From contig JAJDDY010000023.1 of the NCBI GenBank assembly GCA_029260075.1, positions 62,001-126,000 of the forward strand: a DNA stretch of 64,000 bases, written 5' to 3'. Below the pieces are notes generated by a model. That model searched no databases. It saw nothing but the letters and a program-made list of their open reading frames with translations, and had not been told where the DNA came from. Position numbers and translations under genes: made by a program. Positions 10,450-19,300 of this stretch are shown in pieces; the first letter of the stretch is position 1, and every line of letters begins with the position of its first letter. This DNA comes from Phycisphaerae bacterium (GTDB lineage: Bacteria > Planctomycetota > Phycisphaerae > UBA1845).

Positions 10450-10971
10450 CTACGCCTCGACCTCCACATCTTTGTCCGCAATCACGAAGCTCAAATGATG
10501 CGCGCAGTGGAAGCATTGCAGGCGGTCCCATTGTTCGCGGTCGAGGCGACCGAATAGGGGGTGGGCCTGCAAAAGCCCCGTGTGGTGAGCGTAGCGCTCG
10601 ATAGCGTCGGCAAGCTCGCCGATTGCGGTGGATAGGTCGACGTGGTTGGGTGGGGTGATGTTTGCGTCGACGGTGTATCCGGCGGGGATGCCGTAGCGGT
10701 AGGTGACGAAGAGCATCAGCCGGGGTATCAGCCAGCGTTTGAGTCGGTGGTGCGTCAGGTCGAATCCGTCGATCGATCCGTTGACGCTTGCGGCCAAGTG
10801 GGTGCATATCTGCCCCAGATTCCAGTTGCCGACGGTTCGGTGGGCGGGCTGGAGTCGGCGCACCTCGGGCATGATTTCCGACAGGGTGACGAAGGCTAGC
10901 GGGCGGCGCTTGCGGTGGTTGGTTGAGTTGACGTCTTCGATCTTTACCTCGATTGATTCTTGTGCGCTCAC
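10450..10971 (-). CDS. DUF1569 (DinB-superfamily) protein
   Basis: 174 residues if the GTG at 10971 is the start; the frame extends to 11049 but that part lies in a dispersed repeat and is probably not coding. Family marks are the N-terminal RRPLAFVTLSEIMPEVRRL, the NWNLGQICTHLAASVNGSIDG helix and the C-terminal DRLQCFHCAHHLSF with His residues. DUF1569 proteins are four-helix-bundle relatives of DinB thiol-dependent metal enzymes; the three metal-binding histidines expected of the fold could be supplied by H in TH(L) and by the HCAHH segment. Reaction unknown. It is convergent with 9698-10429 and on the same strand as the downstream aminotransferase. Confidence 0.7.
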   Translation of the reverse strand: MSAQESIEVKIEDVNSTNHRKRRPLAFVTLSEIMPEVRRLQPAHRTVGNWNLGQICTHLAASVNGSIDGFDLTHHRLKRWLIPRLMLFVTYRYGIPAGYTVDANITPPNHVDLSTAIGELADAIERYAHHTGLLQAHPLFGRLDREQWDRLQCFHCAHHLSFVIADKDVEVEA

Positions 10972-10978
10972 TATACTT

Positions 10979-11051
10979 CGGTGCCACACTTTTCTGGTCG
11001 GCTGGTAGCCGGAGCTACTCGTCACGCCTGCTGGAAGCCGGTGCCACACTT
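10979..11051. repeat. Dispersed GGAAGCCGGTGCCACACTT repeat (family R3, copies 1a and 1b)
   Basis: CGGTGCCACACTTTTCT at 10979-10995 is identical to 40984-41000, and GGAAGCCGGTGCCACACTT at 11033-11051 is identical to 40978-40996; the first 15 bases recur at 62998-63012. The copies lie between genes. Confidence 0.65.
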
Positions 11052-11120
11052 GTTCAACAGAATGCTACACGATCAACGCACCGATTCACCTTGGGCAGGC
11101 AGCTACGCAATCGCGGCGCA

Positions 11121-12296
11121 TCACGTCAGCATTTTCTCGATTCTACTAAGTCCCTCGTCGATCTGTTCCATGTTCGTGGCGAACGAGAGACGCACGTGTT
11201 CGTCCATGCCGAATGCCACACCGGGTACGACGGCAACTCGGGCCTTGTCCAGAAGAAGCTTGGCGAACGCGACCGATCCATCAACGCCAAGACGCTCGTA
11301 CGTTCCCGACACGTTCGGGAAGCAGTAGAACGCCCCGGTCGGTTTTGGGCAGCGGACGCCGGAAAAACCGATCAGCCGTTCGTACATGCGATGTCCGCGA
11401 TCTTCAAACGCGACCCGCATCGATTCGACGGCCGATTGATCGCCGGTCAGCGCCTCGGTTAGGGCTACTTGATTGAACGTGGCGGCGCCGCTGGTCATTT
11501 GTGATTGCAGCTTGGCCATGGCTTTTATGATGTCGATGGGACCGCCCGCGTACCCCAAGCGCCACCCCGTCATGGCGTGCGTCTTGGATGCGCTGTTGAG
11601 CGTGAGCGTTTGGCGAAATGCGTGATCGCTTGCGGCGGCGAAGCTGAGTGTCTCTTGGCCGTCGTAGAGCAGGCGGTCGTAAATCTCGTCGGAGATGACC
11701 ACCAAGTCGCGACCGGCCAATACCTCAGCCAACCCGCGCACCTCGTTGGGCGCATACGTCACGCCACTGGGGTTGGAGGGCGAGGTGTGCATGAAGATGC
11801 GGGTTCGATCCGTGAGCACGGACGAAAGCAGGTCGGGCGTTAACTTGTACCCTTCCTGTTCCGGTCCGGCGATGAACACGGGTGCGCCGCCCGCGAGCTT
11901 GACCATTTCGGGATAGCTGACCCAGTATGGCTTGGGAATGACGACCTCGTCACCGGGGTCGATGAGCGCTTGGATGGCTAAGTAGACGGCCATTTTCCCG
12001 CCACTAGTGATGAGCACTTGGTTCGGCTCGTATTTGAGGTCGTTCTCTCGTGCGAACTTTTCGCAGACGGCTTGTCTTGCAGGTGGTATGCCCGAGGCCG
12101 GTTTGGGGTATCGGGTCTGTCCGGCGTCGAGGGCTGCGGCGCAGGTTCGGCGTATGTGCGCGGGTGTGTCGAAGTCCGGCTCGCCTGCGGCGAAGCTGAT
12201 GATGTCGATACCCTCCGCCTTCAGCGCGGTGGCTTTGGCTGTGACCGCCAACGTCGCGGATTCAGCCAGTTCGGTGACGCGTTGCGCAAGCTTCAT
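11121..12296 (-). CDS. PLP-dependent aspartate-type aminotransferase (class I)
   Basis: 391 residues with a clear ribosome site, GGAGGAACACTGCG before ATG. This is a fold-type I aminotransferase of the subgroup I-gamma/I-beta bacterial aspartate aminotransferases: N-terminal SFAAGEPDFDTP, the ALxxGxTRYP substrate segment (DAGQTRYPKPASG), SPSNPSG, ISDEIYDRLLYDG, and the Schiff-base lysine Lys238 in SASKTHAMTGWRLGY. The C-terminal arginine that binds the substrate carboxylate is in VRLSFATN. Length is normal for AspC-type enzymes. Most likely reaction: aspartate + 2-oxoglutarate to oxaloacetate + glutamate; a prephenate aminotransferase activity, found in some members, cannot be excluded. Upstream lies the tandem repeat array. 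Confidence 0.92.
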   Translation of the reverse strand: MKLAQRVTELAESATLAVTAKATALKAEGIDIISFAAGEPDFDTPAHIRRTCAAALDAGQTRYPKPASGIPPARQAVCEKFARENDLKYEPNQVLITSGGKMAVYLAIQALIDPGDEVVIPKPYWVSYPEMVKLAGGAPVFIAGPEQEGYKLTPDLLSSVLTDRTRIFMHTSPSNPSGVTYAPNEVRGLAEVLAGRDLVVISDEIYDRLLYDGQETLSFAAASDHAFRQTLTLNSASKTHAMTGWRLGYAGGPIDIIKAMAKLQSQMTSGAATFNQVALTEALTGDQSAVESMRVAFEDRGHRMYERLIGFSGVRCPKPTGAFYCFPNVSGTYERLGVDGSVAFAKLLLDKARVAVVPGVAFGMDEHVRLSFATNMEQIDEGLSRIEKMLT

Positions 12297-12460
12297 CGCA
12301 GTGTTCCTCCGTGATTATGTCGAACCGTATGCGGCAACGGCGACCAATGTACCTTGCCGGTGGGTGGCCGTGCAAGGGTGTGGGGGCGGATGATCATCGA
12401 TAGACGGGTCAACGCGGTGTTCGGACACAGGGTTCCTCTGTGGGGCGTACGGAGTCCGGT

Positions 12461-12685
12461 GATGGAGGGTGCGAGAAAGGATTCACGCACCAGCGGGAAA
12501 AAGAAGGTAGGCTGTGTCGTGAATCCTTTCTCGACACACGAACAGAGGTGCGAGAAGGGATTCGCGCACCTGCGATGATGGAAGGTGCGAGAAAGGATTC
12601 ACGCACCAGCGATGATGGAAGGTGCGAGAAAGGATTCACGCACCAGCGATGATGGAGGGTGCGAGAAGGGATTCACGCACCAGCG
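12461..12685. repeat. Tandem 37-bp stem-loop array (family R2)
   Basis: Three adjacent 37-base units fill 12575-12611, 12612-12648 and 12649-12685; a diverged unit precedes them (12546-12574), one lies at 12461-12495, and an inverted copy of the core (GTGAATCCTTTCTCGACAC) is at 12519-12537. Each unit has the core GGTGCG-N12-CGCACC, a hairpin with the loop AGAAAGGATTCA. There are no variable spacers, so this is not a CRISPR array. The array lies between the start of the aminotransferase gene and the end of the outer-membrane protein gene, both on the minus strand. Confidence 0.85.
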
Positions 12686-12698
12686 ATCTTGATGTCCA

Positions 12699-14327
12699 TC
12701 AGAACTGGTAGTTCAGGCTAAACCCATAGACGACTCGGTCGTAGGAGAAGAATTCCTGTCCACCCAAGTCCCGGACGTTCGAGTCGTCTTTCGTGACGAC
12801 CATTTGCAGGCGCGCCGACAACTGCTCGGTGAAGCGCTTATTGAGCGAGAAGACCATCGTGTGAATCAGGTCGCGGCGTTTGGAGGCGTCAAGGTCGAAC
12901 AGACTTGGGTTGCGGTACTTTTGAAGTTCCCAATCGCTGCTGAAGCCGAATGTCATGTCGCTGGGCAGTGGAACGGATACGCCCAATCGGAAGACGTGGT
13001 TTTGCGCATCGAATTCGGTGCCGTCGGAACCGACACTTTCGAACCGATATGAAAAATCCATGGTGACCGGCCGGTCGTACAGATCGACGATATCCACGCG
13101 TTGCACGACCCCGACGGCGTTGGTAATGCCGTCCCGATCAAGCCGAGCGTCGACGACAGCCGTTCGGTAGTCACGAAACTCGAATTGGTAGAACACGGTA
13201 GTGCGGGCCTTTTCACCCTCTTGAATATCAGCTTGCGCGGTCGCGCGGTGTCGCACCAAGAAGCTGTCGTTGCCCAACAAGGCGTTGTCCACGTCGTATC
13301 GCAGCCCGAGTGCGAGCCATGGCAAACTATCCGGGGCGTAGCTGGCGTAGATGTTGGCGCCGTAGTCCTGAACGTTGAACTCATCGATATCGGTGTGCCA
13401 ACTGTTGAAGGTCGTCACGCCGGCGCCGACCAGCCACTTTTGGTCCTGCACCAGGCGGTAGGTGAAATCGCTCGCCGTGCCGAATCGCCAGTCTTCGTCG
13501 TCCTTTCCGGTGGACAGTGTGGTTCTGCGCCCGCGCAGGACCACGTTCGAGTCCCAGTCGACGCCGAACCGCAAGCTCAGATCCCAACGGCGCCGCCCCT
13601 CGCTGCCGACCTCCTCGTCGAGGCGCCGTCGCTCGACACGTGCCCGCCTCGCCAGCGCCGTACCGGGGTTACCCTCCTCGATCTCCTGCAACCTCAGTTT
13701 TTTTTGGGCGGCATCGAGGTCGTTGGATAATAGGGTTTGGTACAACTTGATGAATGCGTGCATCGTCCGGTCCTGTTCGCCGGATCGCGCCAGGGCTGCC
13801 CTGGCGTTCTCGAAGTGTGCGATCGCCATCGGTTTTTTTGAAGCATCGTCCCTGGCCTGTCGGTAGTAGGCGAGGCCGAGCATTAGGTGTGGAATCGGAT
13901 CATCCGGTCTGCTCTCGATGTACGAGTTGAGCTCCGCCTCCGCCGTTTCGTGCAGCTCAAGGATTTCATTGGCCCGACCCAGTTCGAGTTGCGCGATGAT
14001 CAAGTTGGGATCGACCTCGATGCACCGGCGCAGGGATTCCTTGGCTCGCTGGGCATACATTTCCCGTTGTTTGGCCTTGCTCGTCTTCATGGCAAGCTGA
14101 ATATTTGTGAGGCCTAGGTAGTAGTGCGCGGAAGCGAGTTCGGTGTCTGCCCTGATCGCGTCGTTGAACAGGCGAATGGCGTCCGGGTAGCGTTCTTCCG
14201 CGAAGGCTTCGATACCCTGGTTTAAGCGGGAATCCGCTGTGGCCGGATTCTGGGCATAGGATGTTGATCCCGTAGACACGACGACACATAGTGTGGTCAC
14301 GGTCAGCATGAAGTGGTGGTAAATCAT
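12699..14327 (-). CDS. TPR plus outer-membrane beta-barrel protein
   Basis: 542 residues from the ATG at 14327, which places a signal peptide (MIYHHFMLTVTTLCVVV... ending SYAQ) at the N-terminus; the frame runs 45 codons further upstream but without signal-peptide character. Residues 30-240 are TPR-like helical repeats (for example RYPDAIRLFNDAIRADTELA and DPNLIIAQLELGRANEILEL). The remaining 300 residues alternate in a beta-barrel fashion (WDLSLRFGVDWDSN, FGTASDFTYRL, ARTTVFYQFEFRDY) and end in the aromatic YQF expected of BAM-inserted barrels. The layout is like SLAM-type/DUF560 surface-lipoprotein modifiers, though that name is only a suggestion. It implies an outer membrane. Divergent from 14543. 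Confidence 0.75.
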   Translation of the reverse strand: MIYHHFMLTVTTLCVVVSTGSTSYAQNPATADSRLNQGIEAFAEERYPDAIRLFNDAIRADTELASAHYYLGLTNIQLAMKTSKAKQREMYAQRAKESLRRCIEVDPNLIIAQLELGRANEILELHETAEAELNSYIESRPDDPIPHLMLGLAYYRQARDDASKKPMAIAHFENARAALARSGEQDRTMHAFIKLYQTLLSNDLDAAQKKLRLQEIEEGNPGTALARRARVERRRLDEEVGSEGRRRWDLSLRFGVDWDSNVVLRGRRTTLSTGKDDEDWRFGTASDFTYRLVQDQKWLVGAGVTTFNSWHTDIDEFNVQDYGANIYASYAPDSLPWLALGLRYDVDNALLGNDSFLVRHRATAQADIQEGEKARTTVFYQFEFRDYRTAVVDARLDRDGITNAVGVVQRVDIVDLYDRPVTMDFSYRFESVGSDGTEFDAQNHVFRLGVSVPLPSDMTFGFSSDWELQKYRNPSLFDLDASKRRDLIHTMVFSLNKRFTEQLSARLQMVVTKDDSNVRDLGGQEFFSYDRVVYGFSLNYQF

Positions 14328-14542
14328 GTAGGCGTTCCCGAATCCCAACAAGCAGATAGTGTGAGCCCGCACGGCGCCGATCGCTGCCAACCCGCCCGGT
14401 CGCCGGTGTGGCGTATTCTGGCCATTCTGACGCCGGTTGACAAGAGACGTCGCATGTAGCACTTTTCGTATCGTCGAGTCGCCTGTCGGGATACGGTGCG
14501 GCGCTCATTAGTTAGGAATGCGGGTCAGGTTGGAGTTGTACC

Positions 14543-16369
14543 ATGACGAAGAAAAGGCGAACTGCGCACTTTGGGCTGACCTTCATCGTGACAGCGGCCA
14601 GCGGCGTCGGCACAATTGGTTGCAATCAGCCTACCCGTCCGGACGTCGCGGCTCCGGTGGCAGACGTACCTCCACCGGTCCAATCCTGCACCGTGCCTTC
14701 TACGACGACTTGTAACGAAGTGCCCGATCTCATTACCGCAGCCGAAGCGGAAGTGCGGTCACAGCCGGAGGGGCACGCGGGGCGTGCGTGCGTGCTTCGA
14801 CGACTGGCTGCCTTATGGGCCAAGCGTAACACGTGCGGTGACCCCGGCGCCGCGGAACGCCACGCAAGTTTTCAGGCTCAAAGGGATGCGCTGGTCGAAG
14901 CCAAGAGCGTTACGGATGAATCCGCCGATGACGGGGCTTCGACGCTGTTGGAAATCAACAGGCGGTTGACCACCGTCCTTTGGGATCTGGGGGAATTTGG
15001 CCCGGCGATTGTTTGCGATACGGCGTACGTTGATGCGTTGGCCGCCCGACGCGGCGGTGGCGTGGCCAACGCGCTGCGCGGTCTGATGTTCCGTCTCCGT
15101 GAGACCCACAGGCATGAAGAACTGGCCATCCGGGTTAAACAGCTTGAGGGTATTCCCGGCAGCGGCATGGACGTGCCTTCGCTGGTCGCGTTGGGGTATG
15201 CGTATCTCGAACTTCAGGACGCCGACGCAGCGGAGGCTGACTTCAATACCGCACGGGCGATCATGGTCAGCGGTGGGAACGCGAGTCTTCGGCTGTACGT
15301 TCGGGCGACCAGCGGTATCGGCATGGTGAAGCACGGTCGCACCGAATTCGGGTTGGCCATCAGGTATTTCCGCGAGGCGTTGAAGCGGATCGAACAGGCC
15401 GAAGACGACGGGGTTCATGTGCCCGTGCTCAGCGCTTATGTTCGCGCGAACTTGGGCGAATCGTGCATCGAAATTCCGGATTTCGATTGCGCGGATCGGC
15501 AATTGAAGATGGCGTACGATATCCGGGTCAAATCGCTCGGCGCGCAGGCGGCGAACACGCTGAAAGTCCTCATCATGCGGTCCAAGGTTCGGCGCATGCA
15601 GGGGCGATATGAGGAGGCTAAGGACTTCGCCGCCCGCGCCCGCGAGGGGCTTGAAGCCAGTCTGGGTATGTCGCATCGATTGACGGCGCTGGCGTTGATG
15701 GAAGAATCCAACGTAGCGTGCAGCATGAGCGATTGCGAAACCTGTATGCGTCTTGTTCGCCGCTCGCTCAAAATAGCTTTCGAAACGTATGGGCGAACAA
15801 GTATTGAGTATGTCAAAGCCTGCGGGGATGCCTTGCATCTTGCACTCGCATGTCGACACGTCGACCCGAGCATGTTCCGCGATCGACTAAGGGATGCCAA
15901 GGAGGCCATCAAGTTTCTACAGGGCACGACGTCGGAATCCGATGTGCGTCTTCTCGTGGCGCGTTTGAATCTCATCGAAGCCGGACGCGACGCCGCGGCG
16001 AGGGCTAGAGAGTTTGAGGCGATCGAACCGGAGTTTGTTGAGCGGTTCGGTGAAGATAGCGTCCGCGTCGCCGACATACGCAGCCGGAGGGTGGCGCTCA
16101 TGGTCGCTAGTGAGAAGGGGGACGAAGCCGGTCGTCTTTGTCGACAAGCGATCCGTGATTTGAGTAGGGTGTACGATCGTCACCCCATCATGGCGGAACT
16201 TCTGTTGTTGCGACAAAGACTGCGCGCGGCTAGCGGTGATGTTCAAGGCGGTCAGAAAGACGCCGAGGCGGCCTATTGCATTTGCGCACAGCGGTACGGC
16301 CTGCAGTCCAAAAAAACGCAGGAGCTGGCCGAGCGTTTCGGGTTGGATGCTAGCGTTTGCGGGCCATGA
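14543..16369 (+). CDS. TPR lipoprotein, possibly part of the T6SS island
   Basis: 608 residues. The signal peptide (KKRRT, a hydrophobic run) ends with the lipobox GTIGC, giving a lipidated Cys near residue 27. The mature protein is Cys-rich near its start and then helical with TPR-like pairs: LVALGYAYLELQDADAAEAD, RASGIGMVKHG-type, VRANLGESCIEIPDFDCADR and RMQGRYEEAKDFAARAREGL. This spacing resembles TPR_12 arrays. Role unknown; a protein-interaction scaffold at the outer membrane is likely. Its last 20 bases overlap tail-to-tail with the large pseudokinase gene on the other strand. Confidence 0.72.
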   Translation: MTKKRRTAHFGLTFIVTAASGVGTIGCNQPTRPDVAAPVADVPPPVQSCTVPSTTTCNEVPDLITAAEAEVRSQPEGHAGRACVLRRLAALWAKRNTCGDPGAAERHASFQAQRDALVEAKSVTDESADDGASTLLEINRRLTTVLWDLGEFGPAIVCDTAYVDALAARRGGGVANALRGLMFRLRETHRHEELAIRVKQLEGIPGSGMDVPSLVALGYAYLELQDADAAEADFNTARAIMVSGGNASLRLYVRATSGIGMVKHGRTEFGLAIRYFREALKRIEQAEDDGVHVPVLSAYVRANLGESCIEIPDFDCADRQLKMAYDIRVKSLGAQAANTLKVLIMRSKVRRMQGRYEEAKDFAARAREGLEASLGMSHRLTALALMEESNVACSMSDCETCMRLVRRSLKIAFETYGRTSIEYVKACGDALHLALACRHVDPSMFRDRLRDAKEAIKFLQGTTSESDVRLLVARLNLIEAGRDAAARAREFEAIEPEFVERFGEDSVRVADIRSRRVALMVASEKGDEAGRLCRQAIRDLSRVYDRHPIMAELLLLRQRLRAASGDVQGGQKDAEAAYCICAQRYGLQSKKTQELAERFGLDASVCGP

Positions 16370-19300
16370 GGCGAATGCTGTATTCGGGACGTGCATCAGT
16401 AGGGCTGACCGGTTGCGATTTAAGCGTTATGGCCTCCGCAATGTCTTGATTGGTTCGGGCTCGCAAATCGTCTTGGAAATCCTCCACGCTGTATGAATAG
16501 CTGCCGCCGACGGTTTGCTTGGGGTCTCGTTTCCGTACGTGTGTATTGTGGACCCATTCGGAAGCGTTGCCGATCATATCGAACAGTAGCCAGTTGTTGG
16601 GCGCAAAACTGCGCACCGGGACGAAGCCCTCTCGGTCGATTCCAGCTGCGCTCAGGTTCACGTCGATTGCATTCACCTGCGGCGATCCCGTCATGTCATA
16701 CGTTCGTAGTCCAACGTGAGCACTCAGTTCGTCATCTTGTCCCGCCAGGACGGCGCGCATCCATTGGTCGGTCGTGGGTAGTGCGAACTCGACCCCGGGA
16801 ATCGGACTGTCCGCTGCGTTCAAAGCCGTCTTGATTTTTTCCCAGGTAGGTATGTTGACGCCGCCAACCGGCAGGTCACCACCGGATTCCGGCTCCTTCG
16901 CGTTCATGGCGGCTTGGAATTGGGCGACGGTGAGTTCGGTCTGCCCCATCCAGAATGGCTGCGTGGCGGCGTCGTCCGGAACGCCTGGAATGACCACGAA
17001 ATCCATCCGGACGTCGGAGTCTCCGATGGGTAGAGATCGAATTGTCCATGACTTCAGCCGATTGATGATCTCACGGTCGTCGTCGGTGAAGACGTTGAGG
17101 TCGTCAATTACGTCTAAGTTATTGTCGAACGCTACGCCCACGCGGTCCAACAATTCGCGCGCCGCACTGGCCAGGTCGATGCCCCCCAAATTGTCTTCTG
17201 GTGGATCGCCGCGACCCTTCTCACCTAGCCATGTTTCTGCGTCGGCGAGGTCGTTGGCCAGTCGGTTGCGTTCACTGTTCGCCCACGCTGCACGCACGTT
17301 TTCCAGGGCGGTCCTAGCGTGCTTTGCGAACGTATCGTCGGTTGATTTGTCTTGGATCGCAGCCCGAGCGTTCTCCAAGAAGTAGGCTGCACCGTGCAGG
17401 TCGTGATCATCGAACTTGGCCTTGGCGAGCGTCTCGGCGTCCTGCGCTGGTTTCATGGCATCGAGCAGCCCATTGACGTAGTCGGTAGGCCACTTCTGCT
17501 TCGCAGCGAAGAGCCCGGACGCGAGGCTATTCAGCGAGTCCGTGGGCGGCTGACTAAGGGCCGTCTTGTACGCGACCAGAATGTCACGTTGCGTCGCGGC
17601 GTGCGCAATGATCGGGCTAAGCTTATCCCTGGTCTCGGTGGGTACGCGCGTCGCGACCCACTCGGCATCGGCTTGAACTCGGCTTGCATCTTCGAGCAGG
17701 TTGCCGAGGTTGGCGTGGTGGTTCAACGAGAGCGTCTGTTGTGTTGACTGGTATCGCTCGCGAATTTTGGCTACGAATGCGTCGACCTCGTGATCCAAAG
17801 TTTGCCGGACGAGGGGGGACGGGTCGATTACAGCAGCGGCCTGTTGCTTGAGCGCTCCGGTCGCGTTTTCAAGATTCAGGATCGTGTCGCGCCCGCTGAT
17901 CGGCGCGTCAGACTTGGGCGTTAGGTGGTCTTGAATTTTAGTCAACGCATCGACCAACACCTGCGTTTTTTCAGCGTGCCAAGCGGCAACCGCAGCCTCG
18001 GCGGCGGATCCGGCGTTTCTCACATGCGCTAAGAGGCCTTGAGTGGAATACGGCTCGGCGGGAGGCGTAAGCGAAGCCTCCGCCGTCGCAAGCGATTCTT
18101 GGTATTGCTTGAGAGCGCCCTTCATGTCATCGAGGGTTTTCACGCTTTCGGATGCACTCCCCATCAGGTCGAACCGCTCGGCATCGCCGACTAGCCGTTC
18201 GATGGTTCCGCGCAGTGTCTCCAGATCGTCGTTGTTCTTTTCGTCGAACATCGTCATGCACCGCGCCACGCTCGAATTGAATTGGGCCAGCGTGTCGTCG
18301 TGTTCCGCTCGCTTGGCGGCGCTGATCAGCGTGCGTAACGAATCCCACGATTCGTCTAACTCGTTGTTCGCGATATCAAGCGCTTCCTTCAACCGTTCCT
18401 GCCGCGCGTCGGATTCCGTCTCGAGCTGCGCCAGCGTCGTTCGTTCTTGGATTTTTTCAATCGTCTTCGCCACGAGCATGCTCGTCTGAGTCTGCCATGC
18501 CACGTTGGCGATCATCTGCAAAGCCCGGTCGATCGCAGCATTGGCGGTCGGAAGCGCGACGGCATCGCCGTCGTTGCCCACCGAATCCGCTAATGCCGTC
18601 CTGGCCTGATCGAATGCATCTCGGTAGTTGGTGAGTTGAGTCTTGTAGCCTTGGATCACCTCTTCGGGCGGTAACTCGCAACTGGCTGCCGGATCCTTAT
18701 GGAATTCCGTGCGTTGCAAAAGAAACTCGTCGATGTCTGTCTCGATTTCGCCGAGCTTTGAGTCGATCTCGCTTTCGAAATTGATCTTGATCTTGCTCGC
18801 CAGAATTTTCAACTGGGCACATTCCTCACTTGGCCACGCCAGCTTGACCACGATCGCTACCGTAACCAGCAAACCGACACCGCCTACGATGGCTTGTCGC
18901 CATGTGATTGCGCCGACTTCGCGTGGAATCCAATGCGTCTTGAGGACTTTGTCGACTTGAGCCTTGGTGTCCGTCGGAAGGTCGAAGTCGAACGTGTCCA
19001 TGTTCCACACGCCCGCCAGCGTCAGCTTGCCAGGTTTCTTAGTGAGCGAAAACTGAACGCGGTCGATCGGGGCGGTGATCTTCTTCGGTTCGACGACGAT
19101 GGATGTCTTCGGCGGTGAAATGCTCCGCAGGTGCTGCTCTATTGTCGTTCGGGCGGCGTTTTGCCTGGCCGTGACGATCTGTTCGAGTGCTTGCTCCGTC
19201 GACGCGAGGTCGACATCGATAGCGATGGCGCCGTAGCGGCGAGAATTGACCGGGAGCGTACTGACCGGAATTGTATCGTCGCTGCCCGAGAGCTGGAGCG

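Noticed and set aside
12461-12685. CRISPR array
   Set aside because: The 37-base units abut directly and have no variable spacers; no cas genes are near. It is a tandem hairpin repeat.
14813-15859. A 348-codon minus-strand frame within the TPR lipoprotein gene
   Set aside because: Antisense to a gene with a signal peptide and repeats; no family features of its own.
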